DNA from: Cherax quadricarinatus
Taxonomy: Eukaryota > Arthropoda > Malacostraca > Decapoda > Parastacidae
Direction: 5' to 3'
Assembly: GCF_038502225.1 (NCBI RefSeq)
Contig: NC_091369.1
Coordinates: 18,454,385-18,518,384 of the forward strand
DNA: 64,000 nucleotides
Shown in pieces: positions 9,647 to 20,814 of the stretch (its first letter is position 1; each line of letters starts with the position of its first letter). The position numbers and the translations under genes were made by a program. A model generated the notes under the pieces. It ran no database searches. It had not been told where the DNA came from and saw nothing but the letters and a program-made list of their open reading frames with translations.

Positions 9647-10070
9647 GCTCCAAGAAGCCAAGGGGGCCAACTTTGAAGAAATAAAACAGGAGGAGAAAAA
9701 AATGATTGAAGGCATCATGAAAACAATAGGGGAGGGCAATATGACCCAGGTGACAAATTTTCAGAGAATTGGGTGGTTTGCGAGTGGAAGGATACGGCCT
9801 GTCAGAGTAACTTTCAAGGAAGAATCAGTTCGAACCAGGATTCTGCAAGAGAAAGCAAGACTGAGGGACAAAGAGGGGTACCAGAGAGTATACCTCGACC
9901 GCGACAGAACACAAGAAGAAAGGACTACACTGAAAGAGAGGGTACAGAGACGCAAGGAGGAACGAGAAGCAATGAAAATGAGCAGGACCCAGACACAGGA
10001 GGAAGGGCAAACACACCCCACAGAATCTCCCGCCAAAAGACTCCACCCGCGACATTCCCAACGCAACTGA
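9645..10070 (+). pseudogene. A2 ORF1 C-terminal part
   Basis: Open from the (CA)n border (GLQEAKGANFEE...) to a stop at 10070. It contains RPVRVTFKEESVRTRILQEKARLRDKEGYQRVYLDRDRTQEER, then a basic, charged coiled-coil-like tail. The pattern resembles the RNA-binding domain end of LINE ORF1 proteins, which coat the element RNA. It overlaps the open upstream part of ORF2 in another frame. The N-terminus is missing. The A3 counterpart is at 40227-40712. Confidence 0.7.
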
Positions 10071-13000
10071 GCAACCTATACTACAACCCACTCACTGTTC
10101 CCTCTGCCACCAACCCCCATATCACAAACCTCACCCCAACAGCTGTCCCTTATGGGCATCCTGACCCCACCCCCATCAACACATACCCCACCTACACCAC
10201 AGCCCCATATAGGCCCCCACCAAGGCTCTCGCTCCCCCAACCCCAATATACTTGCATGACGACAATGATAGAAAAGAAACTAAAGGTTTGGTACACAAAC
10301 GCGGATGGAATAACGAATAAACATGAGGAGTGGAATGAAAGAATCAGTGAAAAATCCCCAGATATCATAGCAGTCACAGAAACAAAACTCGCTGAGACAA
10401 TAACAGACACAATCTTCCCAACAGGATATCAGATCCTGAGGAAAGATAGAAGGAGTAGAGGGGGAGGAGGGGTTGCACTGCTCATAAAACACCAATGGGG
10501 ATTTGAGGAAATGGAAGGCATGGACATGATTGGAGAAAGAGACTACATTGTAGGTACAATTCAGTCCGGAGAACATAAAATAGTCATTGGAGTGATGTAT
10601 AACCCACCACAGAACTGCAGGAGGCCAAGAGAGGAGTACGAAGAAAACAACAGGGTGATGGTGGACACACTGGCTGAGGTGGCAAGAAGAGCTCACTCGA
10701 GCAGAGCAAAGTTACTGGTAATGGGCGATTTCAACCACAGGGAGATCGACTGGGAAAACCTGGAGCCACATGGGGGTCCCGAAACATGGAGAGCCAAGAT
10801 GATGGATGTGGTACTTGAAAACCTCATGCATCAACATGTCAGGGACACAACCAGAGATAGAGGGGAGGATGAGCCAGCAAGACTGGATCTTGTGTTCACC
10901 CTGAGCAGTTCAGACATCGAGGACATCACTTACGAGAGGCCCCTTGGAGCTAGCGATCATGTGGTTCTGAGTTTTGACTATATAGTAGAGTTACAAGTGG
11001 AGAAGGTAACAGGAACTGAAGGGGACAGGCCAAACTATAAAAGGGGGGACTACACAGGTATGAGAAACTTCCTGCAGGAGGTTCAGTGGGACAGAGAAAT
11101 GGTAGGAAAATCAGTAAACGAAATGATGGAATACGTGACAACAAAGTGCAAGGAGGCAGAGGAAAGTTTTGTTCCCAAGGGAAACAGAAATAATAGGAAG
11201 ACCAAAACGAGTCCTTGGTTTACCCGAAGGTGTAGGGAGGCAAAAACTAAGTGCAACAGGGAATGGAAAAGGTACAGGAGGCATAGGACCCAGGAAAACA
11301 AGGAGATTAGTAGAAGAGCCAGAAACGAGTATGCGCAGATAAGGAGGGAGGCCCAGCGACAGTATGAAAACGACATAGCATCGAAAGTCAAATCTGACCC
11401 GAAACTGCTGTATAGCCACATTAGGAGGAAGACAACAGTCAAGGACCAGGTGATAAGGCTGAGGAAAGAAGGTGGAGAACTCACAAGAAACGATCAAGAG
11501 GTATGTGAGGAGCTCAACACGAGATTTAAGGAAGTATTTACAGTAGAGACAGGAAGGACTCTGGGGGGACAGACCAGATGGGGACACCAACAAGGAATAC
11601 ACCAACAAGTGTTGGACGACATACATACAGATGAGGAGGAGGTGAAGAAACTGCTAAGGGACATCGATACCTCAAAGGCAATGGGACCGGACAACATCTC
11701 TCCATGGGTCCTTAGAGAGGGAGCAGATATGTTGTGCATACCACTTACCACAATCTTCAACACATCCCTGGAAACTGGGCAACTACCTGAGGTATGGAAG
11801 ACGGCAAATGTAGTTCCCATTTTCAAAAAAGGAGACAGAAAAGAGGCACTAAACTCTAGACCTGTGTCATTGACGTGTATAGTATGCAAAATTATGGAGA
11901 AGATTATCAGGAGGAGAGTGGTGGAGCACCTGGAACGGAACAGGAGTATAAATGCCAACCAGCACGGATTCACGGAAGGCAAATCCTGTGTCACAAACCT
12001 TCTGGAGTTTTATGATAAAATAACGGAAGTAAGACAAGAGAGAGAGGGGTGGGTTGATTGCATCTTCTTGGACTGCAAGAAGGCCTTTGACACAGTTCCT
12101 CACAAGAGATTAGTGCAGAAGCTAGAGCATCAGGCGCATATAACAGGAAGGGCACTGCAATGGATCAGAGAATACCTGACAGGGAGGCAACAACGAGTCA
12201 TGGTACGTAATGATGTATCACAGTGGGCACCTGTGACGAGCGGGGTCCCACAGGGGTCGGTCCTAGGACCAGTGCTATTTTTGGTATATGTGAAGGACAT
12301 GACGGAAGGGTTAGACTCAGAAGTGACCCTGTTTGCAGATGATGTGAAGTTAATGAGGAGAATTAAATCTGATGAGGACCAGGCAGGACTTCAAAGAGAC
12401 CTGGACAGACTGGACACCTGGTCCAGCAAATGGCTTCTCGAATTTAATCCTGCCAAATGCAAAGTCATGAAGATAGGGGAAGGGCACAGAAGACCACAGA
12501 CAGAGTATAGGCTAGGTGGCCAAAGACTGCAAACCTCACTCAAGGAGAAAGATCTTGGGGTGAGTATAACACCGAGCATGTCTCCGGAAACACACATCAA
12601 TCAGATAACTGCTGCAGCATATGGGCGCCTGGCAAACCTGAGAACAGCATTCCGACACCTTAGTAAGGAATCATTCAAGACACTGTACACCGTGTATGTC
12701 AGGCCCATACTGGAGTATGCAGCACCTGTTTGGAACCCGCACTTGATAAAGCACGTCAAGAAACTAGAGAAAGTACAAAGGTTTGCAACAAGGTTAGTTC
12801 CAGAGCTAAGGGGAATGTCCTATGAAGAAAGATTAAGGGAAATCGGCCTGACGACACTGGAGGACAGGAGGGTCAGGGGAGACATGATAACGACATATAA
12901 AATACTGCGTGGAATAGACAAGGTGGACAAGGACAGGATGTTCCAGGGAGGGGACACAGAAACAAGAGGCCACAATTGGAAGTTGAAGACACAAATGAGT

Positions 13001-13147
13001 CAGAGAGATAGTAGGAAGTATTTCTTCAGTCATAGAGTTGTAAGGCAGTGGAATAGCCTAGAAAATGACGTAGTGGAGGCAGGAACCATACACAGTTTTA
13101 AGACGAGGTTTGATAAAGCTCATGGAGCGGGGAGAGAGAGGGTCTAG
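9773..13147 (+). CDS. A2 ORF2: endonuclease-reverse transcriptase (CR1/L2-like)
   Basis: An uninterrupted 1124-codon frame. The likely real start is the ATG at 10256, just before KKLKVWYTNADGI; the earlier part overlaps ORF1 and is low-complexity. The EEP endonuclease covers about residues 168-405 (TETKL, LLVMGDFNHREIDWE, RLDLVFT, GASDHVVLSF). The RT covers about 600-900, with VVPIFKKGD, FLDCKKAFDTVPH, SGVPQGSVLGPVLFLVY and the catalytic FADD at 12332-12343. These proteins nick target DNA and reverse-transcribe the element RNA in place. The C-terminal domain ends KTRFDKAHGAGRERV. It is the best A copy here and may still encode active protein, but the element lacks a full ORF1. Confidence 0.9.
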   Translation: MVCEWKDTACQSNFQGRISSNQDSARESKTEGQRGVPESIPRPRQNTRRKDYTEREGTETQGGTRSNENEQDPDTGGRANTPHRISRQKTPPATFPTQLSNLYYNPLTVPSATNPHITNLTPTAVPYGHPDPTPINTYPTYTTAPYRPPPRLSLPQPQYTCMTTMIEKKLKVWYTNADGITNKHEEWNERISEKSPDIIAVTETKLAETITDTIFPTGYQILRKDRRSRGGGGVALLIKHQWGFEEMEGMDMIGERDYIVGTIQSGEHKIVIGVMYNPPQNCRRPREEYEENNRVMVDTLAEVARRAHSSRAKLLVMGDFNHREIDWENLEPHGGPETWRAKMMDVVLENLMHQHVRDTTRDRGEDEPARLDLVFTLSSSDIEDITYERPLGASDHVVLSFDYIVELQVEKVTGTEGDRPNYKRGDYTGMRNFLQEVQWDREMVGKSVNEMMEYVTTKCKEAEESFVPKGNRNNRKTKTSPWFTRRCREAKTKCNREWKRYRRHRTQENKEISRRARNEYAQIRREAQRQYENDIASKVKSDPKLLYSHIRRKTTVKDQVIRLRKEGGELTRNDQEVCEELNTRFKEVFTVETGRTLGGQTRWGHQQGIHQQVLDDIHTDEEEVKKLLRDIDTSKAMGPDNISPWVLREGADMLCIPLTTIFNTSLETGQLPEVWKTANVVPIFKKGDRKEALNSRPVSLTCIVCKIMEKIIRRRVVEHLERNRSINANQHGFTEGKSCVTNLLEFYDKITEVRQEREGWVDCIFLDCKKAFDTVPHKRLVQKLEHQAHITGRALQWIREYLTGRQQRVMVRNDVSQWAPVTSGVPQGSVLGPVLFLVYVKDMTEGLDSEVTLFADDVKLMRRIKSDEDQAGLQRDLDRLDTWSSKWLLEFNPAKCKVMKIGEGHRRPQTEYRLGGQRLQTSLKEKDLGVSITPSMSPETHINQITAAAYGRLANLRTAFRHLSKESFKTLYTVYVRPILEYAAPVWNPHLIKHVKKLEKVQRFATRLVPELRGMSYEERLREIGLTTLEDRRVRGDMITTYKILRGIDKVDKDRMFQGGDTETRGHNWKLKTQMSQRDSRKYFFSHRVVRQWNSLENDVVEAGTIHSFKTRFDKAHGAGRERV

Positions 13148-13228
13148 TAGCAACCGGTGAAGAGGCGGGGCCAGGAGCTAGGACTCGACCCCTGCAACCA
13201 CAAATAGGTGAGTACAAATAGGTGAGTA

Positions 13229-13252
13229 CACACACACACACACACACACACA
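13229..13252. repeat. (CA)n at A2/B2-1 junction
   Basis: CA repeat between the A2 3' end and the 3' end of B2-1 coding sequence. The matching junction (TG)n is at 37091-37114 in B2-2. Confidence 0.9.
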
Positions 13253-16200
13253 TTATGCATTATTTACAGCTAGCAAAGTCAAGGTATTTCTCCAGAATGG
13301 TCTGTAATATACCACTGTGGATAAAATACTTTGCCATTTCTTGAACATTTCTGAGTGAGTTGTTTCTAAATTCATTAATTTGATCACACTCCAGTACATA
13401 ATGACGCAGGGTGTGACGCACTCCAGTACATAATGACGCAAGGTGTGACAATAGTCCATCTGGCAAAGTTTACATTTCGTTTGGTCTACATCTGTTGGTG
13501 GTGATTTAACCTGCCATAGATACTTGTAATCCAGCCGGAGCCGGGCAGTAGTGACATCCAAGAGTGTGCTTATCTTGTTGGATGCACCATAGACATGTGG
13601 CTCCTCCTGCATGATGGAATGATGATAGAAGGACTGACTTGTGTCAATCTCCCTAAGTCTTAAGTCAATAAAGTTCAATTGAAGTTCTTTTCGTATTATT
13701 GTTCTCAAACTGCTAACTGACAACCCAAGATTGTAATCTACTCCCTCTTTGAAAGCATACAGCTTAGCCAATTTATCAGTTCTATCATACATCTGAAGAC
13801 CAATGTGAGATGGAATCCACAGCATGTGCACTCTAACTCCACTGTCCACAATCTTACCATACCTATGTCTGGCTTCTGACACAAGTATACCACAATTTAT
13901 ATTTAATGAGCTAAGAGCATTTATGGATGACAGAGAATCAATTACAATTAAAGTATCAACCTTAGATACATGGATGCATTTGAGTGCAAGGAGTATGGCA
14001 AACAGTTCTGTTTGAAGGGTAGAGGCCCAGTTATTGAGCCATCACTCTGTATGACAACAGCAGCACTACCAGCTGCACCAGTAGACTGGTGAACAGAACC
14101 ATCAACGTAAATAATTTGTGAGTGTTCTGTGTGACTAAGTTATCAATACAGCTTAAGGCATCATGTTTGGCTTCAAGACGAAGCTTTGGTTGCGATTTAA
14201 GAAGAGTTTTGGGGGGAAATGGAGGAATGGTAGTTTGGAATGGGGTAATATCCCATGGAGCAGGGAAATGTCTCTGTTGTCTAACTTGACATAGATCATG
14301 TAGCTGGTTCATGCGGAGGTTGGTTCCAGTTTTTTCGATCCATCTGGAAGGATGTTCACCAGTGCTGAGGAAAGTTTGGAGGGCTTCTGTGCAGGGGTTT
14401 GAATGGGCTAACCTAAGCATATTGACCCCAATAAGGATATTTCTTTCAGTAACACGATCTCTAATGCTTGGAATATTAAGTTCTTTCCGCATATTTAAAA
14501 TTTTGGCAGTGCGAGGGCATCCTAGGATGATCCTCATTGCTTCGTTTTGCAGTTTTTCCAGCCCTCCAAGCTTCCAGTCAGACACGAGTGCAAGTAGTGG
14601 CGCGGCATAATCAACCAATGATCTAATATAAGCAAGATACATCATTTTCACAATTTTAACATTAGCTCCATACCTGGGGTGAAGCCCTGCCACAACTCTA
14701 AGTGCTCTCAACCTTTCTTTGTATTGGCGACAAAGTCTCGTTACAACAGGTCCAAGTAGTGGGACCTCAAAGCCTAGATACCTGTATCTGCTTACATATT
14801 CTAGAAGAGACCCATCATGCAACTGGATCTGACGAGCTGTGCCTCTCTGCCGAGGAGGACGCCTGCTGAGTATCTTTGTTTTGTCCCCTGAGAGTATTAA
14901 CCCCAGGTCCTGACACGAGGCTAGTACATGGTTAAGGATGTTTTGGGTGTTGGAGAATCCGGTGGTGTGAATCATAATATCATCAGCAAAACTAACCATA
15001 TAATGATGGGGCTGGCTAGGCATAGCATTAAGTAAGGCATTAATTAGAATATTGAATAGGGTGGGACTGAGCACACCTCCCTGTGGGGTTCCTAATTCAA
15101 AATCTTTAGTTACACTTCTATGTCCCTGGAACAACACAGACGACTTTCTGTTGGACAGGTAACCTTTAATCCAGCGGAGAAGCCATCCTCCAACATCCAT
15201 TCTGGCAAGTTCAATAATGATTACATGTCGGTTGGCTACATCAAAAGCGGATTTAAGGTCAAGGAAGGTAGTGTATGACCTGTCAGTGTGCAGAGTGAGA
15301 AAGGTGGTAATGCAATGATGCACACTCCTTCCATGCATGAAGCCATGCAACCGGGGTGACAAGAATTCCTTAATTCTGTGCATAAGACGATTAAGAATCA
15401 TCCTTTCGAATGTTTTACACAAGCAGCTAGTAAGGGATATTGGGCAAAATGAGTTTTGTTGATTGGGCTTCGGAATGGGAATAATGAGGCTATTGGTCCA
15501 TGATTTAGGGAGCTCCCCAGTGGCCTAACTCATGTTATATAATTCAAGTAAAGGATTACCTGGTACTCGACACAGCAATCTGAGTATGTTGTAAGTAATA
15601 CCATCCTCACCAGGCGACGTGGAGTTGCCCTTAGTGCTGCATCAAGTTCATAATTAGTGAAAGGAATGTTGCAGTCATCTGCCTTGCTGAGCATAAAGCA
15701 AACAAGTCTCTCCCTTGCATCATATTTGTCCATTAATTTCGCCTGTGTGGTACTGGGAAGACTGTCATAGCTAGATGTAGCAGCCCAAGCACTGACTAAC
15801 TCATTCGCCCTATGCAAGGGATGAGGGTGCTCGATCTGCCCAGTTCTGTTACCCTTAATTCTATTTATGTCCCTCCATGCCCGGCTAAGTGGGGTGTGAG
15901 CATTGAGACCATTGACAAATTGTTCCCAGTCTGTTTGCCGCAGCTCAGTCATACGCTCTCTAGCAGCAGCAAGGGCAGTTACCTGGAGTTTACGTGGAGA
16001 GAGTTCCGGGGGTCAACGCCCCCGCGGCCCGGTCTGTGACCAGGCCTCCTGGTGGATCAGAGCCTGATCAACCAGGCTGTTGCTGCTGGCTGCACGCAAA
16101 CCAACGTACGAGCCACAGCCCGGCTGATCCGGAACTGACTTTAGGTGCTTGTCCAGTGCCAGCTTGAAGACTGCCAGGGGTCTGTTGGTAATCCCCCTTA

Positions 16201-17573
16201 TGTGTGCTGGGAGGCAGTTGAACAGTCTCGGGCCCCTGACACTTATTGTATGGTCTCTTAACGTGCTAGTGACACCCCTGCTTTTCATTGGGGGGATGGT
16301 GCATCGTCTGCCAAGTCTTTTGCTTTCGTAGTGAGTGATTCTCGTGTGCAAGTTCGGTACTAGTCCCTCTAGGATTTTCCAGGTGTATATAATCATGTAT
16401 CTCTCCCTCCTGCGTTCCAGGGAATACAGGTTTAGGAACCTCAAGCGCTCCCAATAATTGAGGTGTTTTATCTCCGTTATGCACGCCGTGAAAGTTCTCT
16501 GTACATTTTCTAGGTCGGCAATTTCACCTGCCTTGAAAGGTGCTGTTAGTGTGCAGCAATATTCCAGCCTAGATAGAACAAGTTTGGAAGAGGCTCAGCA
16601 TTTCAGGGGTACGATGGTTTCTATAGGCTAGGCCTAGTCTGCGAGCAGTACGTTTCAATGTTCGAAGTTTAGAATCATTGTAATAGGTATGATTTTTATA
16701 AGACTTATGATTATTATGGAAGTCATTTGGATTTAGAGTAGTAGGAGGTTTCAGAGGTGGCTCTAAGAAGTTCTGAATACTGCTCACAAGGTCATTGTTA
16801 AAAGTCTCGACAGAGGTACACTCATAGGAATTATACCAGTCAGTCACATGTGCAACAAATTCATCACGTTGATCAGGGGAAACATTAAGACGTTTCCGTT
16901 TGAATATCCCACCAGGGAGAATAGTATTACCAATATCTAGAGAGGTTAGCCTTGGGAAATGATCAGACGCTATATCTGTTAGAATGGAAGACTCACAGCT
17001 GGCAGAAGTAATGTTGAAGCCCAGACACAGATCAAGGACACCTCCATAGATATGTGTGGGTTCAAGGTCACCTACAATTTGCACATTATCATGACTGTTT
17101 AAGAGTGACAACAGTTGATTGCCATTACGATTACCAAACTGAGAGTTTCCAATGCTTTTGTGTCTTGCATTATAATCACCAATAATGAGAGTAGGTTCAG
17201 ACTGAGCACAAGTTGGGAGCTCCAAGTAATTAAACTTATCAGCAGGAGCGTACAAGTTAAATATGTTGAGAGCAGAGTTCCCAATATAAATCCTAACACC
17301 GTGATACTGTAGCCCCTCTGTTTTCTTATGTGCAAGAAGTTGATGGGGAAGTGATTTTTTAATATATAGAACACAAGAATTAGTAGATTTGAGGTTATAT
17401 GCAACAAACGATGGCAATTTAGGGGGTTGGGATTTTTCAGGGACTCTGCACTCTTGTAGACACACAATATCAATGGATTCAGTGGTTACTTTATGATGCA
17501 GGTCAGAAAATCTTTTTCTAAGTGATGCAATATTCCAACTTAAAATGGATAGTTTATACGAGTTTGGTTCCAT
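13253..17573 (-). pseudogene. B2-1 ORF2: EEP-RT-RNase H polyprotein, broken
   Basis: Encodes an I-superclade ORF2. The EEP is at 17573-16584 (ILSWNIASLRKRF, CLQECR, LIIGDYNARHK, SDHFPRL). RT is at about 15950-14200, with RPISLTSCLCKTFERM, FLDLKSAFDVANRH, GTPQGGVLSPTLFNIL and SFADDIM near 15000-14980. RNase H (13890-13790 region, WIPSHIGLQ) and a C-terminal CKLCQMDYCHTLRHYVLEC finger follow. Damage visible against B2-2: C insertion at 15980-16583, a 4-bp deletion near 15637, an in-frame stop near 15525, a 4-bp deletion near 14125, a deletion of about 26 bp near 14031, and a 32-bp tandem duplication at 13387-13450. Not functional. Confidence 0.9.
15980..16583 (-). mobile_element. C LINE fragment inside B2-1 ORF2
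   Basis: A 604-bp 3' end of family C in the same orientation as B2-1. It contains YWERLRFLNLYSLERRRERYM to the AGTTACCTGGAGTTTACGTGG terminus. The interrupted sequence (GCAAGGGCAGT / TTGGAAGAGG) is continuous in B2-2 near 34410-34430, which proves the insertion. The open frame 16013-16444 is intact from its 5' truncation to the C stop. Confidence 0.9.
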
Positions 17574-18293
17574 TATAAAAGTCCAGGGATAGTATTCAAT
17601 TTCTCAGCAAAATGAGAAAACTTACTAAATAACAAACAGACATAATCAATATCAATATCATCAGTATTATCCTTATCCATGAGTCTGCTAAGTGCACTTC
17701 CATTAGTGAGACCTCTTGGGAGTCTTTGTACACAGAGGTCACTGCGCTCTTTGTCTGTGAATGTATGGAAGGTGACACTATCCCTCGCACTCACCTCTCC
17801 GCTTTTATTACACTCATCACTATCATCACATGTATCACTTCCCTCATCATTATGACCAGTGATACATACACCATTATCAACAACCGGGTCATCTCCACAC
17901 TCAGTATCTATCAATACATTACACTCATCAGGTTGACTATCATGATGGTCTTCACTGCCCTTATCATCTTCACTGTGATTGTAAACACCACTATCAGATT
18001 CATCGTTTTTGTAATTATTAACACCACTGCAATCATCAGTTTGTTCATCATCACCACACTCATTTTCATAATGGCTGACAATCTGTGGGTTGATGTACTC
18101 ATTTGCAACCTCTGTAAGTTTTTCCTCGTGGTGCTCAAGTTGTTGTTTCAAACACCATTGTTGCTTCTCCAGTACTGTTATGCGCAGCTGCATGTTGTGT
18201 ACCACCCCAGCAAGACTAGCGTCATCTGGAAGTATGAAGTCCCGGTCAGCTGAGCCAGGTGGCTGACTGACAGCTGACTCAGCCAGACAGATG
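17573..18293 (-). pseudogene. B2-1 ORF1, C-terminal half
   Basis: A minus-strand frame that runs to the stop overlapping the start of ORF2. It contains MQLRITVLEKQQWCLKQQLEHHEEKL (a likely coiled coil), a long acidic and asparagine-rich region, and a LCVQRLPRGLTNGSALSRLM tail resembling the ORF1 end of the B element (SCLQNLPHNWLPKCRKML). Its N-terminal half lies 6.5 kb away at 24842-25795 because of the BEL/Pao insertion. The frame is continuous up to the 5-bp target duplication. Confidence 0.85.
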
Positions 18294-18298
18294 GTGTC

Positions 18299-19472
18299 TA
18301 TGGAAAATTTTCTAGGGTGCTTACCTGTATGTACCTCAACATTATATACATACCAGTAATCTCATTGGGAGACAATCATATTGTTTACCGTAGTCACCCC
18401 GTGTAGACATGTGAGAAAACTTAACCACCCCTGGTCGCACCAAGTGGTCCCCTCGACCTCACAATCTTATCCATATCTATCCGAGACCAGTATGGATTGG
18501 GTAGCACCCACAAGTACGGTGCTACTAATTAATTGTGGACTGTATAGATTATATTAGTTTAGCTGAATGAAGGGGAGGGGGGTAGGATACACCTGGATAC
18601 ATTCATCAAGGAAAACATTTATACATAATCCCACCACTTACCAGATGTTCTCTGGTGGTCACTTGATGTAGTTGGATCACTCATAACCTATCTAATTACA
18701 ACATAACACAACTGGCCAGCATAAGTTTGTTATAACTAGAAGGGTTACTTAACTGTGGGTGATTGATACTCCTTATTTCTTCCATTCACCATCTCAGTTT
18801 CGATGTCCTGCTACACCGACACGGTTCTCATTCCGGCAGGACGAGGTATCCGTCGGTTTGTCCCGGTTAGAAGTCGTGATTCCATAAATCTCCATTATCC
18901 CCGGTACGAGAGTCACACGTTCACTCGGAGCAAGGCGCTCTATTTCACATCCCGCATTCTCTTAACTCAATGTTATTATCACTGATTACATTACCATTCA
19001 CAAGACGATTTAACGTCTCATAACTATTATACAAATTAGAGGTCACTCCATTAAGATCTGAGGCCGATGAGCGAGGATTAACACACGGGTATGTCCCCTG
19101 GACACACCCTGGCCGTGCACCTGCCACCCGGTCCTACTCTTATCACACTTTTTACCACTCTATTACCGTGGTCCCGTAAATCACGTTCCCTCACTCTTCA
19201 CCAGGAACAGTTACGACACTTCTTATTATGAAATGAGGCCTATATTAATCCTTAGGCCGCCGTGAATGTCAATTTCGTGGTTCCATGCTTTCTCAGCTTC
19301 TTCACCACCTTCAAAACAATCCGCGCCCCACCCCCCCCCCCCCCGCACATCCGCGCATGCGCAAAGGGAACTCTTGGTTCTACTCTTATTTTCAAATACA
19401 TTTTTGACCCATATAGACACATTAAACACCTATTAGGCACTATAGTTTCGGAAAATTAAAAAATTTTCCACA
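18299..19472 (-). repeat. BEL/Pao 3' LTR (left copy)
   Basis: 1174 bp. On the plus strand it starts TATGGAAAATTTTCTAGGG and ends AAAAAATTTTCCACA, near-perfect inverted ends. It is over 98% like the 22149-23321 copy by eye, with a longer C tract at 19329-19344. No obvious polypurine tract lies beside it. Confidence 0.9.
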
Positions 19473-19546
19473 CTGCGGCCGGGCGGAGGTCGTTGCTAGA
19501 CGACTTACATAATGTGGAGTACAATTTTCCCATCTTCACTGGCCAC

Positions 19547-20265
19547 CCATATTTATTGAACCCTCAAAATGGACTAATTAGTGTTCCATCCTCTCAGGGG
19601 CATAAGCCTATGCTCCCTGGATTAATTTACTGGGCATACTGGAATTATGAGACTTTAACAATAACAAGTCTCTCTCAGTATCCCAAGTCAGCCCCAGCAC
19701 ATTACTGCATATAGGCACCAACTCCATGGCCATCCATATTTATTGAACCCTCAAAATGGACTAATTAGTGTTCCATTCTCTCAGGGGCATAAGCCTATGC
19801 TCCCTGGATTAATTTATTGGGCATACTGGAATTTTGAGACTTTAACAATAACAAGTCTCTCAGTATCCCAAGTCAGCCCCAGCACATTACTGCATATAGG
19901 CACCAACTCCATGGCCATCTATATTTATTGATCCCTCAAAATGGACTAATTAGTGTTCCATTCTCTCAGGGGCATAAGCCTATGCTCCCTGGATTAAGTT
20001 ATTGGGCATACTGGAATTTTGAGACTTTACCAATAACAAGTCTCTCTCAGTATCCCAAGTCAGTCCCAGCACCCTACTGCATATAGGCACCAACTCCATG
20101 GCCATCCATATTTATTGAACCCTCAAAATGGACTAATTAGTGTTCCATTCTCTCAGGGGCATAAGCCTATGCTCCCTGGATTAATTTATTGGGCATACTG
20201 GAATTTTGAGACTTTAACAATAACAAGTCTCTCAGTATCCCAAGTCAGTCCCAGCACATTTCTTC
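19547..20265. repeat. Tandem repeat, about 186 bp x 3.8
   Basis: Units begin near 19547, 19734, 19918 and 20106 with CCATATTTATTGAACCCTC and contain CAGGGGCATAAGCCTATGC and GGCATACTGGAATTTTGAG. Units differ by a few substitutions and 2-4 bp indels. Short frames such as MNPQNGLISVPFSQGHKPM recur only because of the repeat. It occupies the place where pol should be in the BEL/Pao element. Confidence 0.9.
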
Positions 20266-20454
20266 ATTATTTCATTAACCCCTTCACATATCCTCATTAG
20301 TTCCTCTTCAGTTGACGTCACACCCGGAAATTGTCCACATAAGATTATTTACCCAATTACTTCGCTCAGTGGACCGCCTGTGCACTTAAGGTGTGCATTT
20401 ATCGTCGCCTGAAGTAAGAACAATTTATTATTTAACTGCTTATTAATTATATCA
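20266..20454. other. BEL/Pao internal sequence, unassigned
   Basis: No frame recognised. It lies between the tandem array and the last coding remnant. Confidence 0.35.
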
Positions 20455-20814
20455 TTATAAGCAGTCAACAATTTTGGTGTCTTGCTCAGTTCGCAGAGCT
20501 GGGCCCTTTAACTGTCCATACGCCATCCTATAATTAGTAGGTAATTCTGGACGGTCAAGCTTCCACGGAAGTCGCACCCAGTAATGTCCAGAATCACATT
20601 TAACATCCTTCAGGTATTGTTCCTGAGTAAAGGAATCATTTGGACTTTCCTCATTTACATTAATCCCTATGCTGTCCAGCTCCCACAAATTAGACTGGTT
20701 CAACATCATTCTCGATAGAAGAATACTTGTACTGGGTTGACCTTTCATGAGTAAGACACCGTGACCGTATTCACTACTTCCTCTAGTCATTATTACTAGG
20801 CGGTAGTCTGCCAT
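20455..20814 (-). pseudogene. BEL/Pao pol fragment (protease-RT linker)
   Basis: A 119-codon frame with LWELDSIGINVNEES, an acidic stretch and GHYWVRLPWKLDRPELPTNYRMAYGQLKG. In BEL/Pao polyproteins a W-x-L-E/D-x-I-G-I block and a Y-x-V-x-L-P-W-K...LP.NY..A...L block lie between the aspartic protease and RT, so this is that linker. The RT itself is missing and the frame ends soon after. Confidence 0.75.

Larger units (their letters stand above)
9645..13228 (+). mobile_element. A2: near-complete A LINE between (CA)n tracts
   Basis: A 3.6 kb plus-strand CR1/L2-like LINE with a partial ORF1, a complete-looking ORF2 and a short 3' UTR ending in GGTGAGTACAAATAGGTGAGTAC(AC)n. Both borders are CA repeats. 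The 5' end lacks the start of ORF1; A3 extends 11 residues further, so both are 5'-truncated. It is antisense to the host B2-1. Confidence 0.9.

Noticed and set aside
9433..9739. Minus-strand VCVCVC frames
   Set aside because: Translation of the (CA)n microsatellite.
10280..11994. Several minus-strand frames of 130-170 codons
   Set aside because: Shadows of the well-conserved A2 ORF2; they repeat opposite A3 and A4 in the same places.
17726..18253. Hydrophobic plus-strand frame resembling a membrane protein
   Set aside because: Antisense of the acidic, Asp/Asn-rich B2 ORF1; isoleucine and threonine runs follow from that composition.
19473..19500. Polypurine tract beside the 3' LTR
   Set aside because: The sequence inside the left LTR (CTGCGGCCGGGCGGAGG) is not purine-rich on the element strand; the original tract seems lost.
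19547..20265. CRISPR-like direct repeats
   Set aside because: Units are contiguous, 186 bp, with no repeat-spacer structure, and the DNA is clearly eukaryotic.
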